The position numbers and the translations under genes are program-made. A stretch of DNA of 64,000 bases. Source: Kamptonema formosum PCC 10802 (GTDB taxonomy: Bacteria > Cyanobacteriota > Cyanobacteriia > Cyanobacteriales > Oscillatoriaceae). The stretch is taken from contig NZ_KB235948.1 in assembly GCF_000332335.1 (NCBI RefSeq), positions 169,769 through 233,768 on the forward strand. The letters are read 5' to 3'. Under the pieces are notes generated by a model that saw nothing but the letters and a program-made list of their open reading frames with translations, did no database searches and was not told where the DNA came from. Shown here in pieces: positions 8,368 through 17,143 of the stretch. How positions within the stretch are numbered: position 1 is the stretch's first letter; each line of letters starts with the position of its first letter.

Positions 8368-11040
8368 TCAAACTTCAAAAGGTTTGGACGCCAGCAAAGC
8401 CTCTGCAGCCTCAGCCGGCACCGGCTTGGCGAAGAAATAGCCCTGAGCGCACTCGCAGCCGAGCTCTCGCAGCACAGCCACCTGCTGGGAAGTTTCCACG
8501 CCTTCTGCAATCACATCCATCCCCAAATTGTGAGCCAGCGTCACAATTGCCCGCACAATCTCCACATATTCGCTCCCCTTGCCCAGCCGGCTGACAAAGG
8601 AGCGGTCAACCTTCAACGTATTGGTGGGAAAGCGGTGCAAATAGCTCAAAGAAGAATAGCCGGTGCCGAAATCATCAATCCCCAGCTGAACATTCAGCGC
8701 TTTAAGTTGCGACAGCATAGCCAGCGCCGAGTCAATATTATCCATCACCACACTTTCCGTAATTTCCAACTTCAAACAGCGGGCATCCAAACCCGTCTGT
8801 TGCAGGGTGTGTTCAACTTCTGCAATCAAACCCGCGTGGGAAAACTGTTTCCCAGAAAGATTGACGCTGATGATTAAAGCCGCAGGAGAATCACCCCCCA
8901 CACTGTCCCCTGCTGCCGAGTTAGAAACGCGATTTATCGCGCCGGTAGAAGACGGTTCAGAGCTGGATATCTCCTGCGCTCCCTCGATTCCCTCAGAGCG
9001 AGCTGTCCCAGAAAATTGCTCCTGCCACTGGCGCAGCTGCCGGCAGGCTTCGCGCATCACGAAGGCTCCTAGCGGCACAATCAATGCCGTTTCTTCCGCC
9101 ACCGGGATAAACTCCCCCGGGAAAACCATACCCCGCTGGGGGTGCTTCCAGCGCACCAAAGCCTCAAAACCGGCAATTTTCCCACTTGACAGACAGACGA
9201 AAGGCTGGTAGAAAACCACAAACTCTTCGCGCTCAATTGCCCGCCGCAGCTCAGTCTCCAGCTGCAAGCGCTTCGCCCGATCGTCCTGCATCCCCGCCTC
9301 AAACAGCTGATAGCGCCCGCGCCCCCCAGCCCGAGATCGATACATGGCCGTCTGGGCGTTGCGCAGCAGGTCTGGGGCGTCAGCGCTCTTCCCCAGAGCA
9401 ATGCCGGTGCTGGCGGTGATAAACACTTCCAGTCCGCTGTGGTGGAACGGTCGCTCCAGCTCCGCGTGCAGGCGCTCGACAGTGCCGGTCGCCGCGCTAG
9501 CATCATTAATATCCTTGAGGAAGATAGCGAAGGCATCCCCCTCAACCCGCGCCACTGTACCGGCACCCTGCAGGGCGTCGTGCAGGCGCTTTGCTATCGC
9601 CACCAGCAGCTCGTCGCCGCCTCTGTCTCCCAGAGAGCCGCTCACCGCGCCGAAACTGTCCAAATCCAGAAACAGCACCGCACAGGAACCATCCTTGCCC
9701 CTGCTGGCGCGAACCTGTTGCGCGGCGAGGAGCTGGGCGAACTTGGCGCGGTTGGGCAAGCCGGTCAGGGAGTCGTGAAAAGTGTGATAGCGGAATTTTG
9801 CCCAGCGCACACCGGCACCCCCCGCCAGAAATGCCAAAACCGGCGGCACCACCGGCACCCACCCGCCAAGAAAAAACAAACTCATGCTGGTGCCCAACAG
9901 CACCGCCACACCGGCACCCGCGCCGATCCCCAGCTGCAGGGGGTGGCGCAGCAGCAGGGCCAGCGCGCCGCCGGTGAGGGCCCAGCCCCCAATCCAGAGG
10001 GCTTCCAGCCATTCGGGCCAGAACCAAAACAGGGGGCGCGCGCCGGTGACGGCATCGAGAATTTGGCTCACCATCTCCGCGTGAATCAAAACCCCGGGCA
10101 TTTTGGGCATTTCGCGAACGCCGGCGCTGTAGGGAGTCAGGTAGAGGTCTTTGAGACTGGGGGCGGTGGTGCCCACCAGTACAATCTTGTCTCTCACCCA
10201 GTCCGGGTTGAGATCGCCGCTCAAAACCTGCCTGAGGGTGACAGTTCGCGCCACATTGCAGCCACAGCGGTAATTCAGCAGGATCTGGTATCCCCGGGCG
10301 TCAGCGCCGGCATACCCGCCAGAATTGGCCTCTAAGGGCCAAAACCGGGCTTTCCCCCACAAAATCAGCTCCGGATTGCTGTCGCTGTTCTTCGGCAATA
10401 TCCCCCGGCTGTTGAGATAGGTTTCGGCGAGCCGCATAGAAAATGAGTGCAGGACGTTTGTCTGACCGTCTTCTGTTTCAAAGGAAGCAAACATCAAATT
10501 GCGGCGAATCACCTCATCTGGGTCAAGCAGCACGTCGTTAAACCCGACTCGCTGTGCCGGCACAGCGGCGGGGGGGGGCACGCTGCCTTTGGCTCCCTCG
10601 CCGATATGGGTAATGGCAATGATATTGGAGTTTTTCAGCCTTTGAGCCAGTTCCGCACTCCCGGGCTCTTGGGGGAGGTCGCGATACAGGTCCAGACCGA
10701 GAGCGCGGGGGTTGAGCCCGGCTAATTTTGCCAGGAGATCGGCGAGAACCTTATCTGTGAGGGGCCATTTTTTTTGGGCCCGCATGTCTTCTTCCGTGAT
10801 TTCCACCACGAGCAGGCGGGGGTCGGGGCCATCTGGCGGGCGCACTAGCACCATCGAGTCATAAGCGGCGAGTTCCAGAGGCTGCAGGAAGCCCAGCTGC
10901 CGCACCAGAAGCAGCAAGGCGGTGACGGTGAGGGTGGCGAGGGTGAGGTGGCGGCCAAACACGCGCAGGCCGGTGGCAGTTGACAGGGCAGAACGAATGC
11001 TCACAAGATCTGACACAGAAGCTGGATCGGCAGGCAGCAT
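8368..11040 (-). CDS. CHASE2-GGDEF-EAL membrane protein, probable c-di-GMP phosphodiesterase
   Basis: An ~890-residue signalling protein. An N-terminal membrane helix (LTLATLTVTALLLLVRQLGF) leads into a periplasmic CHASE2 sensor (GLDLYRDLP, VGFNDVLLDPDEVIRR, DKIVLVGTTAPSLKD), then two or three more helices (~350-430). The cytoplasmic GGDEF and EAL domains follow. The GGDEF signature is degenerate (RVEGDAFAIF instead of GGDEF), so cyclase activity is unlikely. The EAL domain keeps FEALVRWKHP, LEITESVV, IDDFGTGYSSLSYL, LKVDRSFV and AEGVETSQQ, consistent with an active c-di-GMP phosphodiesterase. An internal Ser/Ala-rich insert (about 75 residues) interrupts the EAL domain after ACRQLRQWQEQF. 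I used the ATG at 11040; TTG at 11103 and GTG at 11079 are alternatives. It is divergent from dapB. Confidence 0.9.
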   Translation of the reverse strand: MLPADPASVSDLVSIRSALSTATGLRVFGRHLTLATLTVTALLLLVRQLGFLQPLELAAYDSMVLVRPPDGPDPRLLVVEITEEDMRAQKKWPLTDKVLADLLAKLAGLNPRALGLDLYRDLPQEPGSAELAQRLKNSNIIAITHIGEGAKGSVPPPAAVPAQRVGFNDVLLDPDEVIRRNLMFASFETEDGQTNVLHSFSMRLAETYLNSRGILPKNSDSNPELILWGKARFWPLEANSGGYAGADARGYQILLNYRCGCNVARTVTLRQVLSGDLNPDWVRDKIVLVGTTAPSLKDLYLTPYSAGVREMPKMPGVLIHAEMVSQILDAVTGARPLFWFWPEWLEALWIGGWALTGGALALLLRHPLQLGIGAGAGVAVLLGTSMSLFFLGGWVPVVPPVLAFLAGGAGVRWAKFRYHTFHDSLTGLPNRAKFAQLLAAQQVRASRGKDGSCAVLFLDLDSFGAVSGSLGDRGGDELLVAIAKRLHDALQGAGTVARVEGDAFAIFLKDINDASAATGTVERLHAELERPFHHSGLEVFITASTGIALGKSADAPDLLRNAQTAMYRSRAGGRGRYQLFEAGMQDDRAKRLQLETELRRAIEREEFVVFYQPFVCLSSGKIAGFEALVRWKHPQRGMVFPGEFIPVAEETALIVPLGAFVMREACRQLRQWQEQFSGTARSEGIEGAQEISSSEPSSTGAINRVSNSAAGDSVGGDSPAALIISVNLSGKQFSHAGLIAEVEHTLQQTGLDARCLKLEITESVVMDNIDSALAMLSQLKALNVQLGIDDFGTGYSSLSYLHRFPTNTLKVDRSFVSRLGKGSEYVEIVRAIVTLAHNLGMDVIAEGVETSQQVAVLRELGCECAQGYFFAKPVPAEAAEALLASKPFEV

Positions 11041-11150
11041 AACAGTATATTTGCGCCGGCTTTTCCCCGCGACCGGCACCCGCGCTCTGCTGTGATTTCT
11101 CAAAGCCAGTCTAAAATTTGCTTGTTGGGTACTACATTTTTACCAGATTC

Positions 11151-11978
11151 ATGACCAGCCCTAACCCTATCCCTGTTGTTGTTAACGGTGCCGCCGGCAA
11201 AATGGGCCGCGAGGTGGTCAAGGCGGTGGCGCAAGCCCCGGACATGACCCTGATTGGAGCTATCGACCGCGACCCCCAGTACCAAGGCCAAGATGCGGGC
11301 GAGCTGGCCGGTTGCGGGGTGCTGGAAATTCCGATTGCCAGTGAGCTGGAGTCGGTGCTGGCATTTGCCGGCCAGCAAAAAGAGCTGGGGGTGATGGTGG
11401 ATTTCACCCACCCCAAATCGGTTTACGATAATGTCCGCTCTGCCATTGCCTATGGCATCCGCCCCGTCGTCGGCACCACCGGCATGAGCCCGAAACAGAT
11501 CCAAGATTTGGCTGAGTTCGCCGACAGAGCCAGCACCGGCTGCCTTATTGTTCCCAATTTTTCCATCGGAATGGTCCTCCTGCAGCAGGCTGCTGTTGCG
11601 GCGTCCAAATATTTTGACTGTGTGGAGATTATTGAGCTGCACCACAACCAAAAAGCCGACGCTCCCAGCGGCACTGCCATTCAAACCGCCCAGATGCTTG
11701 CCGAAATGGGCAAAACCTACAATCCCCCACAGGTTGAGGAAACCGAAAAACTTGCCGGTGCCCGAGGCGCTTGTGCCGACGAGGGCATTCGCATTCACAG
11801 CATCCGCCTCCCCGGTTTGATTGCCCACCAAGAGGTGATCTTCGGCGCATTAGGTCAAGTCTACACCCTGCGCCACGACACCACCGACCGGTCTTGCTAC
11901 ATGCCCGGCGTCTTGCTGGCCATTCGCCAAGTCCGGCCCCTGAAATCTCTGGTTTACGGTTTGGAAAAGATCCTTTAA
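11151..11978 (+). CDS. dapB: 4-hydroxy-tetrahydrodipicolinate reductase
   Basis: DapB reduces the dihydrodipicolinate-level intermediate with NAD(P)H in the diaminopimelate/lysine pathway, which supplies peptidoglycan cross-links. The 275-residue protein has the dinucleotide-binding motif [12 protein letters not shown] at the N-terminus, VDFTHPKSV, the GTTGMS segment, and the catalytic/substrate motif [19 protein letters not shown] late [22 protein letters not shown] is also typical. The ATG at 11151 places the start ten residues before the glycine motif; an in-frame upstream start would add an unconserved tail. The gene is transcribed away from the CHASE2 protein, with ~110 bp between the chosen starts. 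Confidence 0.97.
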   Translation: MTSPNPIPVVVNGAAGKMGREVVKAVAQAPDMTLIGAIDRDPQYQGQDAGELAGCGVLEIPIASELESVLAFAGQQKELGVMVDFTHPKSVYDNVRSAIAYGIRPVVGTTGMSPKQIQDLAEFADRASTGCLIVPNFSIGMVLLQQAAVAASKYFDCVEIIELHHNQKADAPSGTAIQTAQMLAEMGKTYNPPQVEETEKLAGARGACADEGIRIHSIRLPGLIAHQEVIFGALGQVYTLRHDTTDRSCYMPGVLLAIRQVRPLKSLVYGLEKIL

Positions 11979-12134
11979 GCCCGAGCAGCAGTCCGGTTGA
12001 ATACTTTTCTCTAGGGCGTTGCCGTCCCCCAGCCGGCCCCCATTTGCAAGCTTTTTCGCGAGCGCTTCTGTTGCCGCCAGCCCTTAACACCCACACCATA
12101 CTATGAAAAGTAATTAACCGGACATTTAGGCGCT

Positions 12135-12575
12135 CTAGCCTCGGTTCTTAATCACCATAACGTCCATTATGTTTTGAGCGGTCTGCTTTGGAATCTCCAG
12201 TTTTTGAGCGAGATCGCTCAAATAATTCTTTTCTGGTGGGGTGAGGACGCCATCTGCCAAAATAATATCAGTGGCTACAGCAAACGCTGTTTCCCGCATT
12301 TCAGGTGAGAGAACTTCTGTGACAGAGTTAAATAGCTCCTCGGCACTTTGCTCTTCGAGCAATTCTGAGACATCCTCAAAAATTGCTGCCATGTCATCAT
12401 CGGAATAATCCTGAAAGAGGTTCATGCCATTGAGGGTGATAAAAGCCTCCAGCGCCTCCTCCTCGGATATTTCCTCATCCGCGTTCATGGCAAATACGAT
12501 GACGCTGCTAAATGCTGTGCACTCGTCCATCTCCCACTCTAATTCCAAAAGTTCGTCTTCGTCGTGGTAACTCAT
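12135..12575 (-). CDS. TerB-like (tellurite resistance TerB family) acidic protein
   Basis: A 146-residue, very acidic, all-helical protein. Two TerB-like halves are visible, each with an acidic metal-type turn: VFAMNADEEISEEEALEAF and VATDIILADGVLTPPEKNYL. The second matches the ADG-x-L-x-xxE signature common in cyanobacterial TerB proteins. TerB-family proteins are small helical metal- or stress-associated domains of uncertain biochemistry. There is no signal peptide. The gene has its own spacer on both sides and points toward dapB. The family assignment is fairly sure, but a role in tellurite resistance should not be assumed. Confidence 0.8.
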   Translation of the reverse strand: MSYHDEDELLELEWEMDECTAFSSVIVFAMNADEEISEEEALEAFITLNGMNLFQDYSDDDMAAIFEDVSELLEEQSAEELFNSVTEVLSPEMRETAFAVATDIILADGVLTPPEKNYLSDLAQKLEIPKQTAQNIMDVMVIKNRG

Positions 12576-12689
12576 AAAACCTCCAATACAATTGGATATC
12601 CAGCCCGTTATTGTAGCTTTAATCGCGCCCGCGAGAGTGGGTAAAGATTAAAAAAACTTATATTATTGGGCGGTAAGCGCCTTGTACCC

Positions 12690-13358
12690 ATGCTGATCCC
12701 CTTAACTCGCAAAACATTTGAAAGACTGATTCCCGCCGTTGCCACCGGCGCTCAATACGCCTACTGCTGGGGCAAGTTCTCAGATTTTTTAAAGCGGTTG
12801 CTGATTTCTGTCGTCAGCGTGCTGCTTATTTTTCTGCTGGGACTGGCGTTAGGCGACCGGGGCGGGGGGCAGTTGGAGCTGATCGCCGGCATCGCCACCG
12901 GCCTGTACTGGCTTTGGGGGCCGGTGGCTGCGGCCAGTTTCCGCAACGCTGAGTGCCGGCGCTATCTCTATTGCGGACTGTGGCAAGGGCGGGTCTTGGA
13001 TGTGTATATCACAGATGAAGTGGTCGGTCAAGAGGAAACCGTCAACGCCAAAGGACAGCTGGTGATCGTCGAGAACCGAGAGCGGCGGCTGAATCTGGCC
13101 GTCGGCGACCGCACCGGCTTTTCTACCGAGCTGCAAGTCCCCCTGCGCAAAGAACACTCCAGCATCGCTCCCGGTCAGCTGGCTCAAATGCTGGTGATGT
13201 CCAATCAGCCCAACTTGAGCCGGATTGCCAAAGTCTCAGATATTTATATTCCCAGTCAAAAGGTCTGGGTGAGTGACTATCCCTACCTGCGGCGGGATGA
13301 ATTTTCTGAGGTCAGCCAAGAGTTGCGCTCCCGCAAAAAATCTGCTTCCAAGGGCTAA
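12690..13358 (+). CDS. Conserved cyanobacterial membrane protein of unknown function
   Basis: A 222-residue protein with an N-terminal cytoplasmic segment (MLIPLTRKTFERLIPAVATG) and two predicted membrane helices (ISVVSVLLIFLLGLALG and LIAGIATGLYWLWGPVAAAS). A ~140-residue beta-rich soluble domain follows (CGLWQGRVLDVYITDEVVGQ, YIPSQKVWVSDYPYLRRDEF). Homologues in other cyanobacteria are often labelled as a phosphate transporter permease, but I see no permease signature. I chose the ATG at 12690; an in-frame start 24 bases upstream has no better signal. Its function is unknown. A conserved role at the membrane is likely because the soluble domain is well formed. Confidence 0.8.
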   Translation: MLIPLTRKTFERLIPAVATGAQYAYCWGKFSDFLKRLLISVVSVLLIFLLGLALGDRGGGQLELIAGIATGLYWLWGPVAAASFRNAECRRYLYCGLWQGRVLDVYITDEVVGQEETVNAKGQLVIVENRERRLNLAVGDRTGFSTELQVPLRKEHSSIAPGQLAQMLVMSNQPNLSRIAKVSDIYIPSQKVWVSDYPYLRRDEFSEVSQELRSRKKSASKG

Positions 13359-13361
13359 CAG

Positions 13362-13391
13362 TGGGGCATGGGGCATGGGGCATGGGGCATT
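13362..13391. repeat. Heptamer repeat (GGGGCAT)4
   Basis: Four tandem copies of GGGGCAT begin three bases after the stop codon of the preceding gene. They belong to the same heptamer class as 347-423, read on the other strand. Two copies of CCAAAATCCTTGCAT follow at about 13402-13435. Confidence 0.85.
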
Positions 13392-13459
13392 GGACAATCA
13401 ATCCAAAATCCTTGCATCCAAAATCCTTGCATCCAAAATTTCCCCTGCCCAGTACCCAA

Positions 13460-14092
13460 TTACAAATTGCTCCTCCCCTCTTGGCCGTAGGCTTGCCACG
13501 CCAGGTCCACCAGTCCATTGACAATGGCCACGGCCACCACCGCACTGCCCTTGCGCCCGTCAATGCGAATGTGAGGGACGAGGGAGTCATTCAACCGAGC
13601 TTTGGCGACATCCACATCCACAAAGCCGGCGGGCGTGCCAATTACCAGAGCCGGCCTGATCTCCTCCGCTTCTATCAGCTCCACGATGGCGGTGAGCGCC
13701 GTCGGGGCTTGACCCACCACAAAGATTGCCTCCGGATAGCGTCTGGCTAGGGTTTCAATCCCCCAAGCGGCGCGAGTTTTTTCTTTTTGGGGGCGCGTCA
13801 GGGCTTCCATGCTGCAGTACACCGGATTGGCAAAAGTGTTTTGGATCTGGGGGGCAATGCCAACCTGCACCATCGGCACATCTACGACAATGGTGGTGCG
13901 CGCCGCCAGCGCCGCCGCCCCAGCTTGCAGGGCTTGCTCGGAAAAGTGAATCAGGGATTTGTACTCAAAGTCAGCTGTTGCGCAAATCACCCGCCGCAAT
14001 ATCTCGTATTCTGCCGGTGAGAAAGAGTGGTCGCCGATTTCTCGGTCAACAACTGCCAGACTTTGGGCGTCGGTTACATGCCATTCCATCAT
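13460..14092 (-). CDS. cobH: Precorrin-8X methylmutase (cobalamin synthesis)
   Basis: CobH/CbiC moves the C-11 methyl group to C-12 to give hydrogenobyrinate or cobyrinate in vitamin B12 synthesis. The ~210-residue protein has the conserved blocks VDREIGDHSFSPAEYEILRR, ADFEYKSLIHFSEQALQAG, TTIVVDVPMVQVGI and RKGSAVVAVAIVNGLVDL. The start is ATG 14092 (or ATG 14089), with GAGAAG four to seven bases upstream; the frame continues 20 codons further up without conserved sequence. The position where CobH enzymes of other bacteria carry the catalytic His (RR-x-I-H) holds Cys (RRVICATADFEY). No other cob genes are adjacent. Confidence 0.93.
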   Translation of the reverse strand: MMEWHVTDAQSLAVVDREIGDHSFSPAEYEILRRVICATADFEYKSLIHFSEQALQAGAAALAARTTIVVDVPMVQVGIAPQIQNTFANPVYCSMEALTRPQKEKTRAAWGIETLARRYPEAIFVVGQAPTALTAIVELIEAEEIRPALVIGTPAGFVDVDVAKARLNDSLVPHIRIDGRKGSAVVAVAIVNGLVDLAWQAYGQEGRSNL

Positions 14093-14307
14093 AAATCTTC
14101 TCGGCGCTCTTCCCCTTCTTTCCCGCTGGACAGAAGGAGCGCCGCCCTCCATACGTTTAACGTTAAAAACTTTAAATCTTTGTAAGAAGCTTTAATAAAC
14201 ATTGTTAGGGGTTAGAGGTTGGGGAGGGAATAGTAATTAGGGGATGGGGGATAGGGGTAATGTCTAATATCTAAAACCCTAAAACCTAAAACCTAAACCC
14301 TAGCACC

Positions 14308-14405
14308 TATAGCGTTTCTCAGTTGAATGAACGTGTTTGCCCAGAAACCCGGTTTCTTAAAGAAACCGGGTTTCTCAGTACCTCACTAATATGAGAAACG
14401 CTATA
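14308..14405. repeat. MITE-like element, TATAGCG...CGCTATA family
   Basis: A 98-bp element bounded by inverted ends TATAGCGTTTCTCA and TGAGAAACGCTATA (13-14 bp). The central perfect hairpin is GAAACCCGGTTTC / GAAACCGGGTTTC with loop TTAAA. It sits among short AACACCTAA-type simple repeats. The same ends and core occur at 5679-5763, which supports a mobile, non-autonomous origin. It has no coding capacity. It lies downstream of psb32 and could end that transcript. Confidence 0.75.
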
Positions 14406-14438
14406 ACACCTAACACCTAACACCTGGAAAAACCGGCT

Positions 14439-15239
14439 TCAGGTTTCAGAAGCTGAGGATTGGTTGAGCACCGGCGTCAGGTAAGCCACTAAAGCCCCGA
14501 GAACAAACCCGATGATATTGCGGAATAGGGGCAGCCACTCGGCGGTGCGGCTGATCACCGGCCCAATGCCGAAGGCGACAAACAGGATGCCCCACAGGGG
14601 GGAGAAAATCAGCGCCCACTGCCACGCAAAGATTTTGCCATCGCGGGGTTGAGCGGCAAATCCAAACACGAGCCCGCCAATCACAGAAGTAATCAGCGTC
14701 AAAATCCATTGCTCTCTGGGCAACCCGGGCACAACCCGGCAGCCGCCCTGGCGCAAACAAGTCTTGATCGACTCTAGGGACTGCACGATCGCTTGGTCTT
14801 CGCCCTCTTCCCGCACAAAGAACTGATTGCCGAAGCGAGTTTGCAACTCCACCCAGAAGGTGCGGGGCAGCAGCGGGTACAGGTCATCCCCGACATTGAA
14901 GTTTAGCAGATTGCCGCCGCGCGGATCGGCCACCAGCAGCACGCTCCTGTTATCCAGACCCCAAAATTTCTTCACCGCCCGTCCGGGGGTGCGGTCATAC
15001 TGGGTCAGCACTCGCAGTTTGAAGCCGGTTTCCGCTTCAAATTGCTGCAGGTCCCTGTCCAGCGCCGCTTCCTGCACGGCGGTCAGGGACTTGGCCAAGT
15101 CAATCACTGCGGTCTGGGTCTCGGGAAGCAAGTCCGGATTCTCGTAGGCTCGGGCCACCGGCGCTATCGCCCAAGCGGACACAGCCAGGAACACTGCGGC
15201 TAAGGATACCAGAAGTCTTTGAGCAAATAGCTGTTTCAT
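14439..15239 (-). CDS. psb32: TPM-domain thylakoid/periplasmic protein (Psb32-like)
   Basis: A 266-residue protein of the TLP18.3/Psb32/MOLO-1 family. Its N-terminus is a signal peptide (LLVSLAAVFLAVSAWAIAPVARA). The TPM domain follows (LTAVQEAALDRDLQQFEAETGFKLRVLT, SVLLVADPRGGNLLNFNVGDD). The C-terminal third has two or three predicted helices (ILTLITSVIGGLVFGFA, WALIFSPLWGILFVAFGIGP, NIIGFVLGALVAYLTPVL), so it is membrane-attached with the TPM domain on the lumenal side. Psb32 homologues protect photosystem II from photodamage and aid its repair. The symbol is by family resemblance; other TPM proteins exist in cyanobacteria. Confidence 0.82.
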   Translation of the reverse strand: MKQLFAQRLLVSLAAVFLAVSAWAIAPVARAYENPDLLPETQTAVIDLAKSLTAVQEAALDRDLQQFEAETGFKLRVLTQYDRTPGRAVKKFWGLDNRSVLLVADPRGGNLLNFNVGDDLYPLLPRTFWVELQTRFGNQFFVREEGEDQAIVQSLESIKTCLRQGGCRVVPGLPREQWILTLITSVIGGLVFGFAAQPRDGKIFAWQWALIFSPLWGILFVAFGIGPVISRTAEWLPLFRNIIGFVLGALVAYLTPVLNQSSASET

Positions 15240-15687
15240 GGCAAGTTCTATAGTCTCTCGTGCGGGCCCTAACGGTTTGTCTTATAGGTTAATGAAAAAT
15301 ATAACATTTCTTTACAAAATTTTAAGTTGCGCGACAGCAGTTACTTCTGAGTGGGGCCGGCATGGCCAGGGCCCAGGACCCTCCGGCCCGATTCCTTCGT
15401 TCCAAGGGCCGGCCCCCAAGCCACCGCAATACCATAGAATTGGCACAGCTGCGCTAAATTAATCATTTTTTAATGTAGTGCCGGCACAGGGCCCGCAAAA
15501 GAGCGGGACTTGGGCACTGAAAGAAACTGGGTTTCTGGTGTGATTAGATTAAGAGGGCAGGCGAGACGCCTGCCCTACGCCTTTTATCCCTAGGCCACTG
15601 ATGTCCGTGCCCAATATGATGGGATCTGGTTGAGAAACCCGGTTTCTGCGTAAGCTCTAAAGACATTCAAAACCTATTTAAGCGGAC
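15240..15687. other. Spacer upstream of psb32 and the DUF2809 gene
   Basis: A divergent 450-base control region. The left side is AT-rich (AATATAACATTTCTTTAC) and probably holds the psb32 promoter. The centre is rich in GGCC/GGGCC hairpins. Around 15515-15640 there are solo pieces of the GAAACCGGGTTTC repeat and a GGCAGGCGAGACGCCTGCC palindrome that recurs near 34081, 49382 and 58446. No gene is supported here. Confidence 0.5.
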
Positions 15688-16128
15688 ATGATGACTGTTC
15701 CCAGTTTCCGCTCCCTGCGGTTTCGCGCCTACCGAACCGTCCTGGCGATCGTCCTGCTGGTGCTCGTACCCGTGGGCTTGTACACTAAGGCTTACCGGGG
15801 TCAGCTGGACTGGTGGGTCAACGATTATGCCGGTGCGATCCTCTACGAAGCCTTCTGGATAGTGCTGGTGGCCTTTATCTGGCCACAGGTGCCGCCGGCC
15901 AAAGTGGCCACCGGCGTGTTCGCCGTCACCGCACTGCTGGAATGCCTCCAGCTGTGGCAGCCCCCATTCTTGCAAGCGATTCGGGCCACCTTTGTAGGGC
16001 GCACCCTCCTGGGCACGACTTTTGCGTGGTGGGACTTTCCCCACTATGTTTTGGGATGCGCCCTGACTTGGCTAGCGCTGCGCTACCTCAAATCCAAGCT
16101 GGTGAGAGTCAGGGAAGAAATCGTGTAG
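15688..16128 (+). CDS. DUF2809 family membrane protein
   Basis: A 146-residue integral membrane protein with four predicted helices: TVLAIVLLVLVPVGLYTKAY, AILYEAFWIVLVAFIWP, VATGVFAVTALLECLQLWQ and FPHYVLGCALTWLALRYL. The conserved DUF2809 features are YRGQLDWWVNDYAGAILYE, ECLQLWQPPFLQAIRAT and GTTFAWWDFPHYVLG. Its function is unknown. The start may be ATG 15688 or ATG 15691. It stands alone, followed by a minisatellite. Confidence 0.87.
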   Translation: MMTVPSFRSLRFRAYRTVLAIVLLVLVPVGLYTKAYRGQLDWWVNDYAGAILYEAFWIVLVAFIWPQVPPAKVATGVFAVTALLECLQLWQPPFLQAIRATFVGRTLLGTTFAWWDFPHYVLGCALTWLALRYLKSKLVRVREEIV

Positions 16129-16167
16129 AGTGCCGGTGCATAGAGGCTTTGCGTAAGTCCTGACTTG

Positions 16168-16430
16168 AAAAGGTTTGTAGTAGGGCTTTAGCCCAACCGG
16201 CTCCTTTGCAGTGGAGCAAGTTTTCACTGGTGCCGGTGTGCCCAGCAAGAGAAGCGAAAGGTTTGTAGTAGGGCTTTAGCCCAACCGGCTCCTTTGCAGT
16301 GGGGCCAGTTTTCATTCGTGCCGGTGTGCCCAGCAAGAGAAGCGAAAGGTTTGTAGTAGGGCTTTAGCCCAACCGGCTCCTTTGCAGTGGAGCCAGTTTT
16401 CACTGGTGCCGGTGTGCCCAGCTCCCAAGC
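16168..16430. repeat. 88-bp tandem repeat, three units
   Basis: Three consecutive units begin at about 16170, 16259 and 16347 with AGGTTTGTAGTAGGGCTTTA. Each includes the small hairpin GGGCTTTAGCCC and the block GTTTTCA(C/T)TGGTGCCGGTG. A single unit of the core recurs near 39934-39965. The array is noncoding and separates the DUF2809 gene from msrA. Confidence 0.85.
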
Positions 16431-16496
16431 GACTGCCTCCTTTCTACAATAAACATATTAAAAAGGTAACAGCCTAGCATCTGAGAACGGAAAAAC

Positions 16497-16985
16497 ATGA
16501 ATTTTGCCACATTTGCCGCCGGCTGCTTTTGGGGAGTAGAAGACAGGTTTCGCCAAGTCAAAGGGGTGATTGCAACAGCAGCCGGCTACACCGGCGGGCA
16601 CTTTCCCAATCCCTGCTATCTCGATGTTTGCGCCAGAATTACCGGGCACGCCGAGGCGGTGCGGGTGGAGTACGACCCCAATCTAGTAACCTATGAACAG
16701 CTGCTGGAAGTGTTTTGGGATTGCCACGATCCCACCCAACTCAACCGGCAGGGACCCGACCGGGGAGAGCAGTACCGCTCTGCTATATTCTACCACAGTC
16801 CTGAGCAGGAAAAAGCCGCCCGGGCATCCAAATTAAAGCTCCAAATGTCAGGGAAATATGATAGGGATATTGTTACCGAGATAAAGCCGGCGGGCGAGTT
16901 CTGGGTTGCGGCTGAGGAGCACCAGCAGTATTTCGAGAAGAAACGGCGCAGAGAGGAGGGTAAATCTGATATAATATGCCGGTGA
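16497..16985 (+). CDS. msrA: Peptide methionine sulfoxide reductase MsrA
   Basis: MsrA reduces methionine-S-sulfoxide in proteins with thioredoxin as electron donor, repairing oxidative damage. The 162-residue protein begins [17 protein letters not shown], with the catalytic Cys10 in the GCFWG motif. It continues with TAAGYTGG, the [12 protein letters not shown] block, [27 protein letters not shown] and AEEHQQYF, all family hallmarks. Further cysteines (C39, C45 and C161 near the end) could be recycling residues. The MsrB partner is not adjacent. The start ATG is 22 bases after a TATTAAAAAGG stretch. Confidence 0.96.
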   Translation: MNFATFAAGCFWGVEDRFRQVKGVIATAAGYTGGHFPNPCYLDVCARITGHAEAVRVEYDPNLVTYEQLLEVFWDCHDPTQLNRQGPDRGEQYRSAIFYHSPEQEKAARASKLKLQMSGKYDRDIVTEIKPAGEFWVAAEEHQQYFEKKRRREEGKSDIICR

Positions 16986-17143
16986 CTGACTGGAATTTTG
17001 TTCTGTATGGGGATTATAGCATGGGCTAGATTAACCCAAGGAAAGCACCTTAGGAGACAGAGCCTCCAAAGCGGCGTTCCCAGGCGGTAGGGGCGGGTTC
17101 CCGTGCTATTAGTGTCAACTTAAGCTGTGTCCCGTAGTCTCTG

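Noticed and set aside
12982-13000. tRNA or rRNA genes
   Set aside because: I looked for cloverleaf-type arms and TTCGANTC-type T loops in the spacers of the whole window and found none I could support; the coordinates given are only a placeholder.
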